Below are positions 16,042-24,119 of a DNA stretch of 44,992 bases, in pieces. Position 1 is the first letter of the stretch. Every line of letters starts with the position of its first letter. The DNA lies in assembly GCF_900104615.1 (NCBI RefSeq), contig NZ_LT629939.1, positions 175,251 through 220,242 of the forward strand. Direction: 5' to 3'. The position numbers and the translations under genes were made by a program. This stretch comes from Merdimmobilis hominis (lineage in GTDB: Bacteria > Bacillota > Clostridia > Oscillospirales > Ruminococcaceae). The notes below the pieces were generated by a model, which saw only the letters and a list, made by a program, of their open reading frames with translations, was not told the DNA's origin and searched no databases.

Positions 16042-16070
16042 ATTGTATGCGTTTTTTTCCCATCTTATGA
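16042..16070 (-). promoter_or_regulatory. Sigma-E-type sporulation promoter of yabP
   Basis: On the minus strand, TCATAAG (16064-16070), 14-nt spacer, CATACAAT (16042-16049). The -10 is an exact match to the Bacillus sigma-E consensus CATACAnT, and the spacing is right. It lies 30 nt before the yabP start. Confidence 0.8.
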
Positions 16071-16196
16071 GCCATTCCGCCGACAAGATGGCCCTATGCC
16101 GGAAGATGATAACCAGAGGTTTCACAAATGATCCCCTCGGATTTTGTCTATTTCCACATAAATAATTTTTATTATTGATTAAAATTATCCATTATG

Positions 16197-16225
16197 TTGT
16201 ATTTTTTGTCTTAAACTCGTATAAT
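16197..16225 (+). promoter_or_regulatory. Promoter of surface protein gene
   Basis: TTGTAT (16197-16202), 17-nt spacer, TATAAT (16220-16225), followed by AAGGATG and an ATG at 16259. The promoter shows that transcription is aimed at the signal-peptide fragment. Confidence 0.75.
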
Positions 16226-16258
16226 AAAACAAAAATAGACAACAAGGATGTGTACATC

Positions 16259-16339
16259 ATGAAAAGAATCTTGACCATGCTTCTCGCATTTGCCCTCCTA
16301 CACAAAACACCGATGCCGCATCGTATCAAAATTTGGTGA
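16259..16339 (+). pseudogene. Out-of-frame signal-peptide fragment of the next gene
   Basis: ATG 16259 has a ribosome-binding site (AAGGA) and opens a 26-codon frame, MKRILTMLLAFALLHKTPM and so on, ending at TGA 16337. The first 14 residues are the basic and hydrophobic parts of a signal peptide. From about 16300 the neighbouring frame reads TQNTDAASYQNLVTRSGD, which looks like the start of the mature secreted protein. The two are joined by a shift that is not a multiple of three near 16296-16306, and the end of the hydrophobic core and the cleavage site seem to be missing. This may be a real mutation or a sequencing/assembly error. Confidence 0.7.
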
Positions 16340-17475
16340 CCCGCTCCGGCGACCCCATGGATGACTTTAACTGGCCTGCCGCCCAGGATCAGACTTTTTG
16401 CAGCTTGCCCTCCGCTAGTACAGTGGGGTCAGTCCTCTATCAAATTCGCGGGGCGCAGACTTTAGAAGTGGCTGTGTACAGCCGCAAAGGCACCTTTTCT
16501 ACCTACAGCGAAGAATTGGATGCTTATACACTGGGCTATTTCGCAGCTGCCAACCCATCCCTAGCCCGCAAAGAAATGCGGCTCAGCCCTTCCACCGGAG
16601 GGGTTTATATCCAGATGGAGGACGGCCTTGCCCGGTTGACCGGTGTCCAAGGTGGAAAGGCGTTCCTCCCCACCGCCGAACGGCCAGAAGACCTCATCCC
16701 CTATGGCCTGCAGGTTTATGCGGGCAAAAGCCAAGGGAACCTGCGGCTGCTCACCCCCACCCGCAAAAAGGACAAGGAAGCCCAGTTCTCTCGCCCAGGT
16801 ACCATCTTGCAGTATTATGACGTGTTTTCTTATACTCTTCCCGCCGATTGTGACTATGTCAAGCTGGTGCTGCGGGATTACACCAGCTTCCCCATGGAAA
16901 ACGGCGCTGTACAGGCAAACAATGTGAAAAATCCCCTTCGGCTGGCAAATGCGGTTTTTACTGGAGAAAGGATCTCGGTGGGGCCGCCAGCGGAGGAACC
17001 TAGCAGCTCCATCCCATCTTCCTCCACCCCTCCTTCCAGCAGTTCAGGGAGCAACAGCACTCCTCATGGCGGCAGTGGCGGCGAAGAGGAAGACCCAGAT
17101 TTGGAAAAACCGCCCAAAAAGGACAACGGTTCTTCTAGCGAAAAGGGGAAGGAGATCGCTTCCTCCTCATCCAGTTCCTCTTCCAAGACAGCTGGTGCCA
17201 AGGTGTCTAGCAGTTCCCCGAAAGCCGTTGTAAAGGCCTCTTCCCCTTCCACTAGCTCCTCCCGAAGTTCTTCCAAAACCGGGAGTTCCCCCGCTGCTGC
17301 GCCAGCTGCCACCCAACAGATTATCCTGGAAGAAGAGGCGTCCGCCCCGTCCCGGTCGGGTTTCTACTTGGCGGCGGCTGTCTACCTCTCCGCAGCTGCG
17401 GCGGGGCTCCTCCTCTTCTGGGAGAAAAAATCCCGCTCCACAGGGGAAGAAAAAGATTCGGACAACCCCTCCTGA
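16333..17475 (+). CDS. Ser-rich, membrane-anchored surface protein (5' end frameshifted)
   Basis: A 380-residue open frame from TTG 16333. It has an extracytoplasmic N-terminal domain of about 215 residues, not recognised, with Tyr- and Leu-rich strands (QVYAGKSQGNLRLLTPT, DCDYVKLVLRDYTSFP) that suggest beta sheets. Next comes a low-complexity Ser/Pro/Lys linker (about 218-325), then one membrane helix (FYLAAAVYLSAAAAGLLLFW) and a short charged tail, so the C-terminus anchors it. TTG 16333 has no good ribosome-binding site; the true start is most likely ATG 16259 in another frame, so expression as read here is doubtful. Terminator downstream. Confidence 0.72.
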   Translation: MVTRSGDPMDDFNWPAAQDQTFCSLPSASTVGSVLYQIRGAQTLEVAVYSRKGTFSTYSEELDAYTLGYFAAANPSLARKEMRLSPSTGGVYIQMEDGLARLTGVQGGKAFLPTAERPEDLIPYGLQVYAGKSQGNLRLLTPTRKKDKEAQFSRPGTILQYYDVFSYTLPADCDYVKLVLRDYTSFPMENGAVQANNVKNPLRLANAVFTGERISVGPPAEEPSSSIPSSSTPPSSSSGSNSTPHGGSGGEEEDPDLEKPPKKDNGSSSEKGKEIASSSSSSSSKTAGAKVSSSSPKAVVKASSPSTSSSRSSSKTGSSPAAAPAATQQIILEEEASAPSRSGFYLAAAVYLSAAAAGLLLFWEKKSRSTGEEKDSDNPS

Positions 17476-17483
17476 CAAAGAGA

Positions 17484-17511
17484 AAGCCTCCCAAAATAGG
17501 GAGGCTTTTTT
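17484..17511. terminator. Terminator after surface protein gene
   Basis: AAGCCTCCC (17484-17492) pairs with GGGAGGCTT (17499-17507), followed by T's. It lies between convergent genes; the minus-strand U tract is weaker. Confidence 0.88.
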
Positions 17512-17527
17512 GCATGTGAGTGGACAA

Positions 17528-18655
17528 TTACCGGCCGAATACCTCGGCAATTTTGGGCATTAGTTCGCTGCTGGGGATGTGCTGAGGACACACATTCTCA
17601 CAGCGTCTGCACTTGCGGCAATCAATGGCAGAGACTTCCGGGGTAGCGGTGGCATACAGCGTTTTGGCCCTCTCCATAGTGGACTGGCTGGTTGCGTTGT
17701 AGGCTTGGTAAATAGCGGGGATATTTAGGCCAAAGGGGCAGGGCATGCAATAGCTGCACCGGGTGCAGGGCACCAGGATAGAGGAATCGTAGACCTCTTT
17801 GGCATGGGCCAGCATAGCGACCTCTTTTTCGCTGAGCATGCCGACACTGGAGCGGGACGCATAGGTGAGGTTATCCTCCACCTGCTGCATCTCCCCCATA
17901 CCGCTGAGCAGCAAAGAGACCTCAGGCTGGTTCCACAGGTAATCCAGAGCCCATTCCACTGGGGATTTTTCGGGGGAGAGGGCATTTTTCAGCGCATCAG
18001 AAGGTGCGGCCAGAGCCCCGCCAAGCAGCGGCTCCATAATCACTACGCCCAGCCCTTTGCCGGCGGCATAGTGGAGGCCTTCCAGCCCAGCCTGGTAGTC
18101 GGTGTTGATGTAATTGAACTGAATCTGGCAGAAATCCCACTGGTCAAAGCTGTCCACAATGGTTTTAAACAACTCCAAGTCGTCGTGGAAGGAGAACCCC
18201 ATAAACCGGATTTTCCCGGCGTCCCGGGCCTTTTTCATCTTATCCAGCAGGTTGAACTTTTTCACCGTCTCCCATTTCTTTTTGTCCAAGGCGTGCAGGA
18301 GGTAAAAGTCCACATGGTCGGTGTTCAGCTTTTGCAGCTGCTCGTCCAGGATGCGGTCGAAATCCCCTTCCGCCTCAATCAGGACAACAGGGCTCTTGGT
18401 GGCTAAATACACCTTTTCCCGGTAGCCATCGGCCAAGGCTTTTCCCACCAGGGTTTCACTGGTCCGGCCGTGGTAAGGGTAAGCGGTATCCACATAGTTG
18501 ACGCCGCTGTCAATGGCGTGACGGATCAGCCGGATGGCTTCTTTTTCATCAATATTGGCACTCAGAGGGACTCCGTCGGTGGTGGGCAGACGCATGGTGC
18601 CAAATCCCAGGGCGGAAATTTCAACCCCGGTATTTCCAAATTTGCGGTAATTCAT
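17528..18655 (-). CDS. Aldo/keto reductase with C-terminal Fe-S domain
   Basis: A 375-residue two-part enzyme of COG1453. Residues about 1-270 form the AKR barrel: GFGTMRLP, the catalytic-Asp/Tyr region VDTAYPYHGRTSE, the Lys in YLATKSPV and the His in DFYLLHALD. The C-terminal part holds two Cys motifs, CTRCSYCMPCP and CRKCRRCENVCP, of 4Fe-4S type. Such proteins are thought to couple ferredoxin-like electron transfer to carbonyl reduction in anaerobes; the substrate is unknown. AAGGGTG lies upstream of ATG 18655. Single gene. Confidence 0.93.
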   Translation of the reverse strand: MNYRKFGNTGVEISALGFGTMRLPTTDGVPLSANIDEKEAIRLIRHAIDSGVNYVDTAYPYHGRTSETLVGKALADGYREKVYLATKSPVVLIEAEGDFDRILDEQLQKLNTDHVDFYLLHALDKKKWETVKKFNLLDKMKKARDAGKIRFMGFSFHDDLELFKTIVDSFDQWDFCQIQFNYINTDYQAGLEGLHYAAGKGLGVVIMEPLLGGALAAPSDALKNALSPEKSPVEWALDYLWNQPEVSLLLSGMGEMQQVEDNLTYASRSSVGMLSEKEVAMLAHAKEVYDSSILVPCTRCSYCMPCPFGLNIPAIYQAYNATSQSTMERAKTLYATATPEVSAIDCRKCRRCENVCPQHIPSSELMPKIAEVFGR

Positions 18656-18836
18656 AAACTGTCACCCTTCTTTCCTGTTTCTACAACTGCTTTCCTGGCC
18701 CCATCCGGCGATGGAAAGGGCTTAGATATATAGATAAAGGACAATATGCCTCCTTTATTTTACTCCTAAACGAAAAGTTTGACAAGTGTAATTTTCCAGC
18801 CAGTTCCGCCACAGGATTGCCCCTTCCGGAGAAAGA

Positions 18837-18863
18837 GAAAAGCCCCCGCTGTGGCGGAGGGCT
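18837..18863 (-). terminator. Terminator after M20 peptidase gene
   Basis: On the minus strand AGCCCTCCGC pairs with GCGGGGGCT with one bulged base, followed by a short U run and more pyrimidines. Confidence 0.75.
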
Positions 18864-18899
18864 CTTCCCTGTTGAATCAGAATTGGAAGTAGAATGGGG

Positions 18900-20075
18900 T
18901 TATTGATTGTTTTTTAGCCACTGGATGGCTGCATTGGCGTAGACCGCCGAGCCGATGGGGAACGCGCTTTCGTCGAACAGGACATTGGGGTTATGGGCGG
19001 GGAACACCTTCTCCGGGTCGGAGGGCATGGCGCCCAGGCGCAGGAAGATGCCGGGGACCTTTTCGGTGACCAGGGAGAAATCCTCCGATCCCATACCGCC
19101 GGGAAGCTCCTGGACTTTGTCCTCGCCCAGCAGGTCGCGGGTGTAGCCGACGATCTCATCCATCAAGTCGTTGTCATTCTCCAAGGGGGCGACGCCAAAG
19201 GGGTATTCCACCTCGCAGTCGCAGCGGAACGCCGACGCCACCGCTTTGGCTACCTCCACCAGGCGCTGTTTCATAAAAGTGCGGACCTTGCTGGATTTGG
19301 TTCGGATGGTGCCCATGATCATCGCCTCATCGGGAATGACATTCTCCTTGAGCCCGCTCTGGAAGGCGCCGATAGTCATAGTGGCGGTGTCCGCCGCGTC
19401 GATTTCCCGAGCCAGAATTTCCTGGAGGGCGATGACGATGTGGGAGCCGGCGGTGATGGGGTCAATGGCGGTGTGGGGGTTGGCCCCATGGCCGCCTTTT
19501 CCTTTGACGGTGATGACAAATTTATCCGCCGAGCCGTGGGAGCCGCCTTTGGTAAAGCCCACAAATCCGGCTGGCTGGGTGACGCTGCTGATATGGATAG
19601 CCACAGCTGCGTCCACATGGGGATTTTCCAGCACGCCGGCATCAATCATCGCTTTGGCGCCGGCAAGAATTTCCTCCGCAGGCTGGAACATCAATTTAAC
19701 AGTGCCGCACAACTCGTTTTCCCGGTCTTTGAGGAGTTTTGCTGCACCCAGCAACATGGCAGCATGGGTGTCATGGCCGCAGGTATGGGCAGCTTCCGGA
19801 TTCTGGGAGGCAAAGGGCAGGCCGCTTTTTTCCGGCATGCGCAGGGCGTCGGTATCGGCTCTGAGAAGGATGGTCTTGCCTGGCTTGCCCACCGTGGCTA
19901 CAACGCCGCTCTTGCAGATTTCCTTGGGTTCATATCCCATTTCGGTCAGGCGGTCCATGATATATCGAGTCGTCTGGGGCAGATCATTCCCCAGCTCTGG
20001 GTTCTGATGGATCGTCCGTCTGTCCTTGACGATAGTCTCTTCGATTGCTTTTGCGCTTTTCAGCAGGTCATTCAT
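18900..20075 (-). CDS. M20D family amidohydrolase / metallopeptidase
   Basis: A 391-residue M20D enzyme resembling hippurate hydrolase and IAA-amino-acid hydrolase (AbgA/YxeP type), which removes N-acyl groups from amino acids. Visible motifs are HQNPELGNDLPQT near the N-terminus, the metal motif HTCGHDTHAAM, FQPAEEILAGA with the catalytic Glu, a lid domain (about 180-290) and GMGSEDFS with a C-terminal metal ligand. AAAGGCGG lies upstream of ATG 20075. Cytoplasmic, with no signal peptide. Physiological substrate not predictable from sequence. Confidence 0.92.
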   Translation of the reverse strand: MNDLLKSAKAIEETIVKDRRTIHQNPELGNDLPQTTRYIMDRLTEMGYEPKEICKSGVVATVGKPGKTILLRADTDALRMPEKSGLPFASQNPEAAHTCGHDTHAAMLLGAAKLLKDRENELCGTVKLMFQPAEEILAGAKAMIDAGVLENPHVDAAVAIHISSVTQPAGFVGFTKGGSHGSADKFVITVKGKGGHGANPHTAIDPITAGSHIVIALQEILAREIDAADTATMTIGAFQSGLKENVIPDEAMIMGTIRTKSSKVRTFMKQRLVEVAKAVASAFRCDCEVEYPFGVAPLENDNDLMDEIVGYTRDLLGEDKVQELPGGMGSEDFSLVTEKVPGIFLRLGAMPSDPEKVFPAHNPNVLFDESAFPIGSAVYANAAIQWLKNNQ

Positions 20076-20403
20076 TGGATTTCCGCCTTTCAGTCGTTGT
20101 GACTCTGTAATTCAGTGATCTCTCACTGTTTTACAGTTTAAAGCTTTTAATGGCTAAAGTCAAGAGATTCCCCCACCTCTTCAAATCTTTTGGATATTGT
20201 CCCAGAAAACCCTGTATTTCCACCATGGTTTCTGGTCTTTTCCTCCAAACAAGCCCGGTATTCCAGCTTTTTGGGGGATTCCCTTCCCGATCTTTCCTTT
20301 GTCATGAGGCGCGTCTATCTGCTACAATGGGGGCAGTGTGTGGCCCACGATAAGGTTCCCTCCCTGTGGGCCGCCAAGATTTTTTCAAAAGGAGTGCCCC
20401 TTT
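20076..20403. other. Intergenic region between divergent M20 and GH18 genes
   Basis: About 330 nt without a supported gene. It must hold both divergent promoters. A TACAAT (about 20320-20325) is a possible -10 box for the GH18 gene and GGAG before 20404 is its ribosome-binding site. I see no clear palindrome, terminator or riboswitch here. Confidence 0.5.
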
Positions 20404-21798
20404 GTGGAAGTAAAAAACAAACACAAACCTTATTTGCTGCTTGCGGCGGGAATCACCTTGGCTGTCCTGCTCATCACTGGGGGTTTTTCCCTGTACCGAA
20501 GCTTTTTGCCGGGGGAAGCCCCTTCCTCCAGCGCCTCCCAAGAAGAGTCATCGGAAAGCGAGAACCAAGAAAGCCTGGAGGAAGAATCCTCCTCTCAGGT
20601 AACCTCCCCTGCCCCTGGACAAGCCTCTGTGTGGGATTCCGCCGCCACCTACCAAAAGGGGGATCGAGTCCTCTACGGCGGCGTTCTTTACCAGGCCAAA
20701 TGGTGGAATACAGGCGAACAGCCTGGCAAAGGGGATGGCAACCCCTGGGAAACGGTGGAAAGTCCAAGCTCCACTCCAATGCCCCCTTCCAGTTCCAGTG
20801 CAGCCCCTCCCTCCTCCTCGGCACCAGCATCCTCCTCCAGCGCGTCTTCTTCTTCCCTTCCCCCTGCCGGCTCCCCTTCGGTTGGCACACAAGGGTTTAA
20901 AGTAGTGGCTTATTATCCCTCCTGGAAGCCTAGCAGCATGGAAAAAATCCAGCACGACGTGGTGACCCACCTGATCTATGCTTTCGCCATCCCCACCAAG
21001 GAGGGGACCCTTCTCCCTTTGGAAAATGCCTATGCTGCCCAATCCCTCATCGAGGCCGCCCATCAAAAGGGGAACAAGGTCCTTCTGGGGGTGGGGGGCT
21101 GGAGTTACCAGGGCAACACCCTCCAATCGGTGTTTGAACAGGCCACCGCCACCGACGAAAAGCTCTACCGGCTAGGGGATGCCATCCTGACCATGTGCGA
21201 CCAATACGGCTTCGACGGGGTGGACATGGACTGGGAACATCCCAACGTCTCAAATGGCAGCTCCAAACGGTATGAAAAACTGATGCTCTATTTAAGCGAG
21301 AAGCTCCACGCCAAGGGCAAGCTGCTGACTGCGGCGGTGCTGGGCGGCGTCTCCCCCGAGGGTACCGTCTACCGGGACGCCACCCTCGCCCACACCGATA
21401 AGGTGCTTTCCTGCGTGGACTGGATCAATGTCATGGCCTATGATGGCGGCGACGGGGAGCGGCATTCCAGCTACTCCCTCGCTGTGGCCAGCGCCACCTA
21501 TTGGAAGGAGACCAGGGGTGTGCCCGCCAACAAGGTAGTACTGGGGATGCCCTTCTATGGCCGTCCTTCCTGGGCCACTTACAGCGCCATCCTGGCCGCC
21601 GACCCAGATGCCTATGGGAAGGATGTCACCACCATTAACGGGGTGGAAGTCCATTACAACGGGATTCCCACCATCCAAGACAAAACCTATTACGCAAAAA
21701 AACACCTGGGCGGGGTGATGGTCTGGGAGGTGACCCAGGACACCGCCGACCGGGAGAAGAGCCTGCTCACCGCCATTGGGGAGGCGTTGACCTGGTGA
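20404..21798 (+). CDS. Membrane-anchored GH18 glycosidase with a chitin-binding-type module
   Basis: A 464-residue surface enzyme. It starts with a basic end and one membrane helix (YLLLAAGITLAVLLITGG, residues about 9-26), then an acidic/Ser stretch, then a CBM5/12-type module (about 76-118, with the spaced Trp/Tyr pattern of YQKGDRVLYGG, YQAKWW and PWETV). A Ser/Pro linker follows. The GH18 barrel runs from about 162 to the end with the catalytic motif DGVDMDWE (D271, D274, D276, E278 all present). Likely substrate is chitin or a GlcNAc polymer such as peptidoglycan. GTG 20404 is chosen as start because AAGGAG lies about 9 nt before; the frame is open further upstream. Confidence 0.9.
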   Translation: MEVKNKHKPYLLLAAGITLAVLLITGGFSLYRSFLPGEAPSSSASQEESSESENQESLEEESSSQVTSPAPGQASVWDSAATYQKGDRVLYGGVLYQAKWWNTGEQPGKGDGNPWETVESPSSTPMPPSSSSAAPPSSSAPASSSSASSSSLPPAGSPSVGTQGFKVVAYYPSWKPSSMEKIQHDVVTHLIYAFAIPTKEGTLLPLENAYAAQSLIEAAHQKGNKVLLGVGGWSYQGNTLQSVFEQATATDEKLYRLGDAILTMCDQYGFDGVDMDWEHPNVSNGSSKRYEKLMLYLSEKLHAKGKLLTAAVLGGVSPEGTVYRDATLAHTDKVLSCVDWINVMAYDGGDGERHSSYSLAVASATYWKETRGVPANKVVLGMPFYGRPSWATYSAILAADPDAYGKDVTTINGVEVHYNGIPTIQDKTYYAKKHLGGVMVWEVTQDTADREKSLLTAIGEALTW

Positions 21799-21810
21799 TT
21801 TTCTGCCTGG

Positions 21811-21839
21811 TTGACAACTTCTCCCTTTTGGAGTATTCT
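21811..21839 (+). promoter_or_regulatory. Promoter of thiamine transporter operon
   Basis: TTGACA (21811-21816), 17-nt spacer, TATTCT (21834-21839), just upstream of the TPP riboswitch. Confidence 0.85.
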
Positions 21840-21857
21840 AGTCTCGACAATAAAACC

Positions 21858-21941
21858 GCAAGGGGTGCTGATTTTCGGCTGAGAGCGGGCTTATGGCCTG
21901 TAACCCTGAACCTGATCCGGATAATGCCGGCGGAGGGATGC
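21858..21941 (+). promoter_or_regulatory. TPP riboswitch (THI element)
   Basis: The conserved THI-box parts are in order: GGGGTGC, GGCTGAGAG, ACCCTGAACCTGATCCGGAT, AATGCCGGCGGAGGGA. Closing pairs GCA (21858-21860) and TGC (21939-21941) end the P1 helix. High thiamine pyrophosphate should favour the terminator hairpin at 21986-22019 and switch off the downstream transporter. A further GC-rich hairpin (about 21951-21973) lies between them. Confidence 0.96.
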
Positions 21942-21985
21942 TGCACAATGCTGTGGGGGCCTGCCCCCAACAGATGCTGTATGAT

Positions 21986-22019
21986 AAGACCGCTTGGCTT
22001 TCCGGCTGGGCGGTCTTTT
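21986..22019 (+). terminator. TPP-regulated terminator
   Basis: AAGACCGC (21986-21993) pairs with GCGGTCTT (22010-22017) and is followed by T's. It lies between the TPP aptamer and the first gene. Confidence 0.88.
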
Positions 22020-22048
22020 GATTGTACAGCAAAAAGGAGCGAGATTTT

Positions 22049-22348
22049 ATGCCAAACGCAAGCGTAGCTATCCAAGTTGTTCCCAAAGTCATGGACGACG
22101 CCGAGACCATCCGCATTGTGGATGAGGTCATCGCCTACATCAAATCCACCGGCCTCACCACCTTTGTCGGCCCCTTTGAGACCGCCATTGAGGGGGACTA
22201 CGACCAATTGATGGAGATCGTCAAAAACTGCCAGCTCATCGCCGCCAAGGCGGGCGCCCCCGCGGTCAGCACCTATGTGCGGATCTCCTACCGGCCGGAA
22301 GGCGGTGTGTTGACCATTGACCAAAAAGTCACCAAGCACCATCAATAA
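22049..22348 (+). CDS. Thiamine-binding protein, MTH1187/YkoF family
   Basis: A 99-residue ferredoxin-fold protein of the MTH1187/YkoF-type thiamine-binding family (PF01910). It shows ASVAIQVVPK, the central GLTTFVGPFETAIEGDYDQL and a C-terminal beta strand (STYVRISYRP). Family members bind thiamine or its pyrimidine and are often fused or linked to ABC transporters. It follows the TPP riboswitch and overlaps the permease frame. AAGGAG lies 9-10 nt before ATG 22049. Cytoplasmic; probably a carrier or sensor for the imported pyrimidine. Confidence 0.9.
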   Translation: MPNASVAIQVVPKVMDDAETIRIVDEVIAYIKSTGLTTFVGPFETAIEGDYDQLMEIVKNCQLIAAKAGAPAVSTYVRISYRPEGGVLTIDQKVTKHHQ

Positions 22349-23099
22349 GGCCGCTCCCGGAGTGCTGATCGCCCTTCTTTTGGCCGTGTGGCAGGGGCTG
22401 TCCAGCCTGGGAGTGGTCCCCAAGTACATGCTGCCCTCCCCCGCTGATGTGGTCAAGGCCTTTTTTGCCGATTTTCCCCTTCTGGTCAGCCACTCCAAGA
22501 CCACCCTGGCCGAGGCCGCCCTCGGTCTCTCCTGCGCCATCTTCCTGGCCTTTGTGGTCGCCTTCTTTATGGACCGCTACTCCCTGCTGCGGCGAGCGGT
22601 TTATCCCCTCTTAGTGGTGAGCCAGACGGTTCCCACCGTTGCCATCGCCCCCCTGCTCATCCTTTGGCTGGGGTATGGCATCGCCCCCAAGGTGGTGCTC
22701 ATTGTCATCACCTGCTTTTTCCCCATGGCCATCGGATTGCTGGAGGGGTTTTCCTCCGCCGATCCGGACACCATCAACCTGATGCGGGCTATGGGCAGCA
22801 CCCAGAACCAGATTTTCCGGTACGTCAAGTTCCCCTCTGCCCTGCGGCAGTTCTTTGCCAGCCTGAAAATCGCCGCCTCCTACTCGGTGGTGGGGGCGGT
22901 CATCTCCGAATGGCTGGGCGGCATGGAGGGCCTGGGGGTCTACATGACCCGGGTCAAAAAATCCTATTCCTTTGACAAAATGTTCGCGGTGATCTTTTTG
23001 ATCTCCGCCATCAGCCTTCTGCTGATGAAGGCCATCGACCTGCTGCAAAAGAAGGCCACGCCTTGGGACAACCTGCGCCAGCAGGAACAAGAATTATAA
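22317..23099 (+). CDS. thiX: ABC transporter permease for thiamine precursor (ThiX-like)
   Basis: A permease of about 260 residues with five to six membrane segments of the NitT/TauT type (SsuC/ThiX). The EAA-type loop lies near GLLEGFSSADPDTINLMRAMGS, then PSALRQFFASLKIAASYSVVGAV. It is predicted to form the membrane channel for hydroxymethylpyrimidine or formylaminopyrimidine uptake. The start is uncertain: TTG 22317 is used, with GGAAGGCGG 11-12 nt upstream, overlapping the previous gene by 32 nt; a later in-frame start (GTG near 22361) would remove part of the N-terminus. Confidence 0.9.
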   Translation: MTKKSPSTINKAAPGVLIALLLAVWQGLSSLGVVPKYMLPSPADVVKAFFADFPLLVSHSKTTLAEAALGLSCAIFLAFVVAFFMDRYSLLRRAVYPLLVVSQTVPTVAIAPLLILWLGYGIAPKVVLIVITCFFPMAIGLLEGFSSADPDTINLMRAMGSTQNQIFRYVKFPSALRQFFASLKIAASYSVVGAVISEWLGGMEGLGVYMTRVKKSYSFDKMFAVIFLISAISLLLMKAIDLLQKKATPWDNLRQQEQEL

Positions 23100-23111
23100 G
23101 GAGAATTGTAT

Positions 23112-24116
23112 ATGAAACGGATACTTGCAGCCATCCTTGCGGCTGGGCTGGCCCTTTCCCTCACCGCCTGCGGCGGGAACGGCAATTCCAGTTCCTCCGG
23201 CGAGGGGGAATCCCTCAAAGAGATCACCTTCTGCCTGGATTGGACCCCCAACACCAACCACACCGGCCTCTACGCCGCCCAGGCCCTGGGCTATTATGAG
23301 GAAGCCGGCCTGAAGGTGGAGTTTGTCCAGCCCCCGGAAGATGGAGCTCCCGCCCTGGTGGCCTCGGGCAAAGCCCAGTTCGGCATCAACGCCCAGGACA
23401 CTATCGCCCCCGCCCTCATCGGCGACGCCGCCCTGCCGGTCACCGCAGTGGCGGCCATTGTCCAGCACAACACCAGCGGCATCCTCACCCTGAGCGGAAA
23501 AGGGGTTGACCGTCCCAAAGGGCTGGAAGGCCGCACCTACGCCACCTGGCAGAACCCAGTGGAACAGGCCATGATGCGGTACTGCGTGGAAAAAGACGGC
23601 GGGGATTTCTCCAAGGTCAACCTGGTGCCCAGCACCCCCACGGATGTCCTCACCAGCTTGCAGACCAACGTGGACTCCATCTGGGTGTTCTACGGCTGGG
23701 ATGGCATCGCCGCGGAAGTGAAGGGCATCGATATGGATTACTGGGCATTTTCCGACATTGAGCCCACCTTTGACTACTACACCCCAGTGATCCTGGCGAA
23801 CAACGCCTTCCTCCAAGAGGACCCCGAGACGGCAAAAGCGTTCCTGGCCGCCACCCGCAAAGGGTATGAATACGCCATCGCCAACCCCAGGGAAGCTGCC
23901 GACTTCCTGCTGGCAGCCAGCCCAGAGCTGGACAAAGATCTGGTTTACGCCAGCCAGGAATACCTCTCCGCCCAGTATCAGGCGGACGCGGAAGCTTGGG
24001 GGGTCATCGACCCCGCCCGCTGGGACGGCTTCTATCAGTGGCTGTGGGACAACCAGCTGCTGGAGGAGGAAATCCCCGCCGGAACTGGGTACTCCAACGA
24101 CTACCTTCCCCAGTAG
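23112..24116 (+). CDS. thiY: Substrate-binding lipoprotein, NMT1/THI5-like (ThiY)
   Basis: A 334-residue exported lipoprotein with signal peptide MKRILAAILAAGLALSLTAC and a lipobox (LTAC, Cys about residue 20). The mature part is the NMT1/THI5-like fold: ITFCLDWTPNTNHTGLYAAQ, then EAGLKVEFVQPPEDGAPALVA split by the usual loops. Family members bind pyrimidine precursors of thiamine such as N-formyl-4-amino-5-aminomethyl-2-methylpyrimidine. AAGGAG lies before ATG 23112. Position in a TPP-controlled operon supports the precursor role; the exact ligand is inferred. Confidence 0.92.
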   Translation: MKRILAAILAAGLALSLTACGGNGNSSSSGEGESLKEITFCLDWTPNTNHTGLYAAQALGYYEEAGLKVEFVQPPEDGAPALVASGKAQFGINAQDTIAPALIGDAALPVTAVAAIVQHNTSGILTLSGKGVDRPKGLEGRTYATWQNPVEQAMMRYCVEKDGGDFSKVNLVPSTPTDVLTSLQTNVDSIWVFYGWDGIAAEVKGIDMDYWAFSDIEPTFDYYTPVILANNAFLQEDPETAKAFLAATRKGYEYAIANPREAADFLLAASPELDKDLVYASQEYLSAQYQADAEAWGVIDPARWDGFYQWLWDNQLLEEEIPAGTGYSNDYLPQ

Positions 24117-24119
24117 CCC

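Noticed and set aside
16296-16310. Programmed -1 ribosomal frameshift to join the signal peptide to the mature protein
   Set aside because: The local sequence, CACAAAACA, is not a canonical slippery heptamer in the right frame and no stimulatory hairpin is evident.
16980-17300. Tandem DNA repeat in the surface-protein gene
   Set aside because: The repeats are codon-level Ser/Lys/Pro low complexity in the frame of the protein, not exact DNA repeats.
18993-20102. Plus-strand open frame of 369 codons opposite the M20 peptidase
   Set aside because: Antisense shadow of a gene with complete M20 motifs; composition is Gly/His-rich and there is no promoter.
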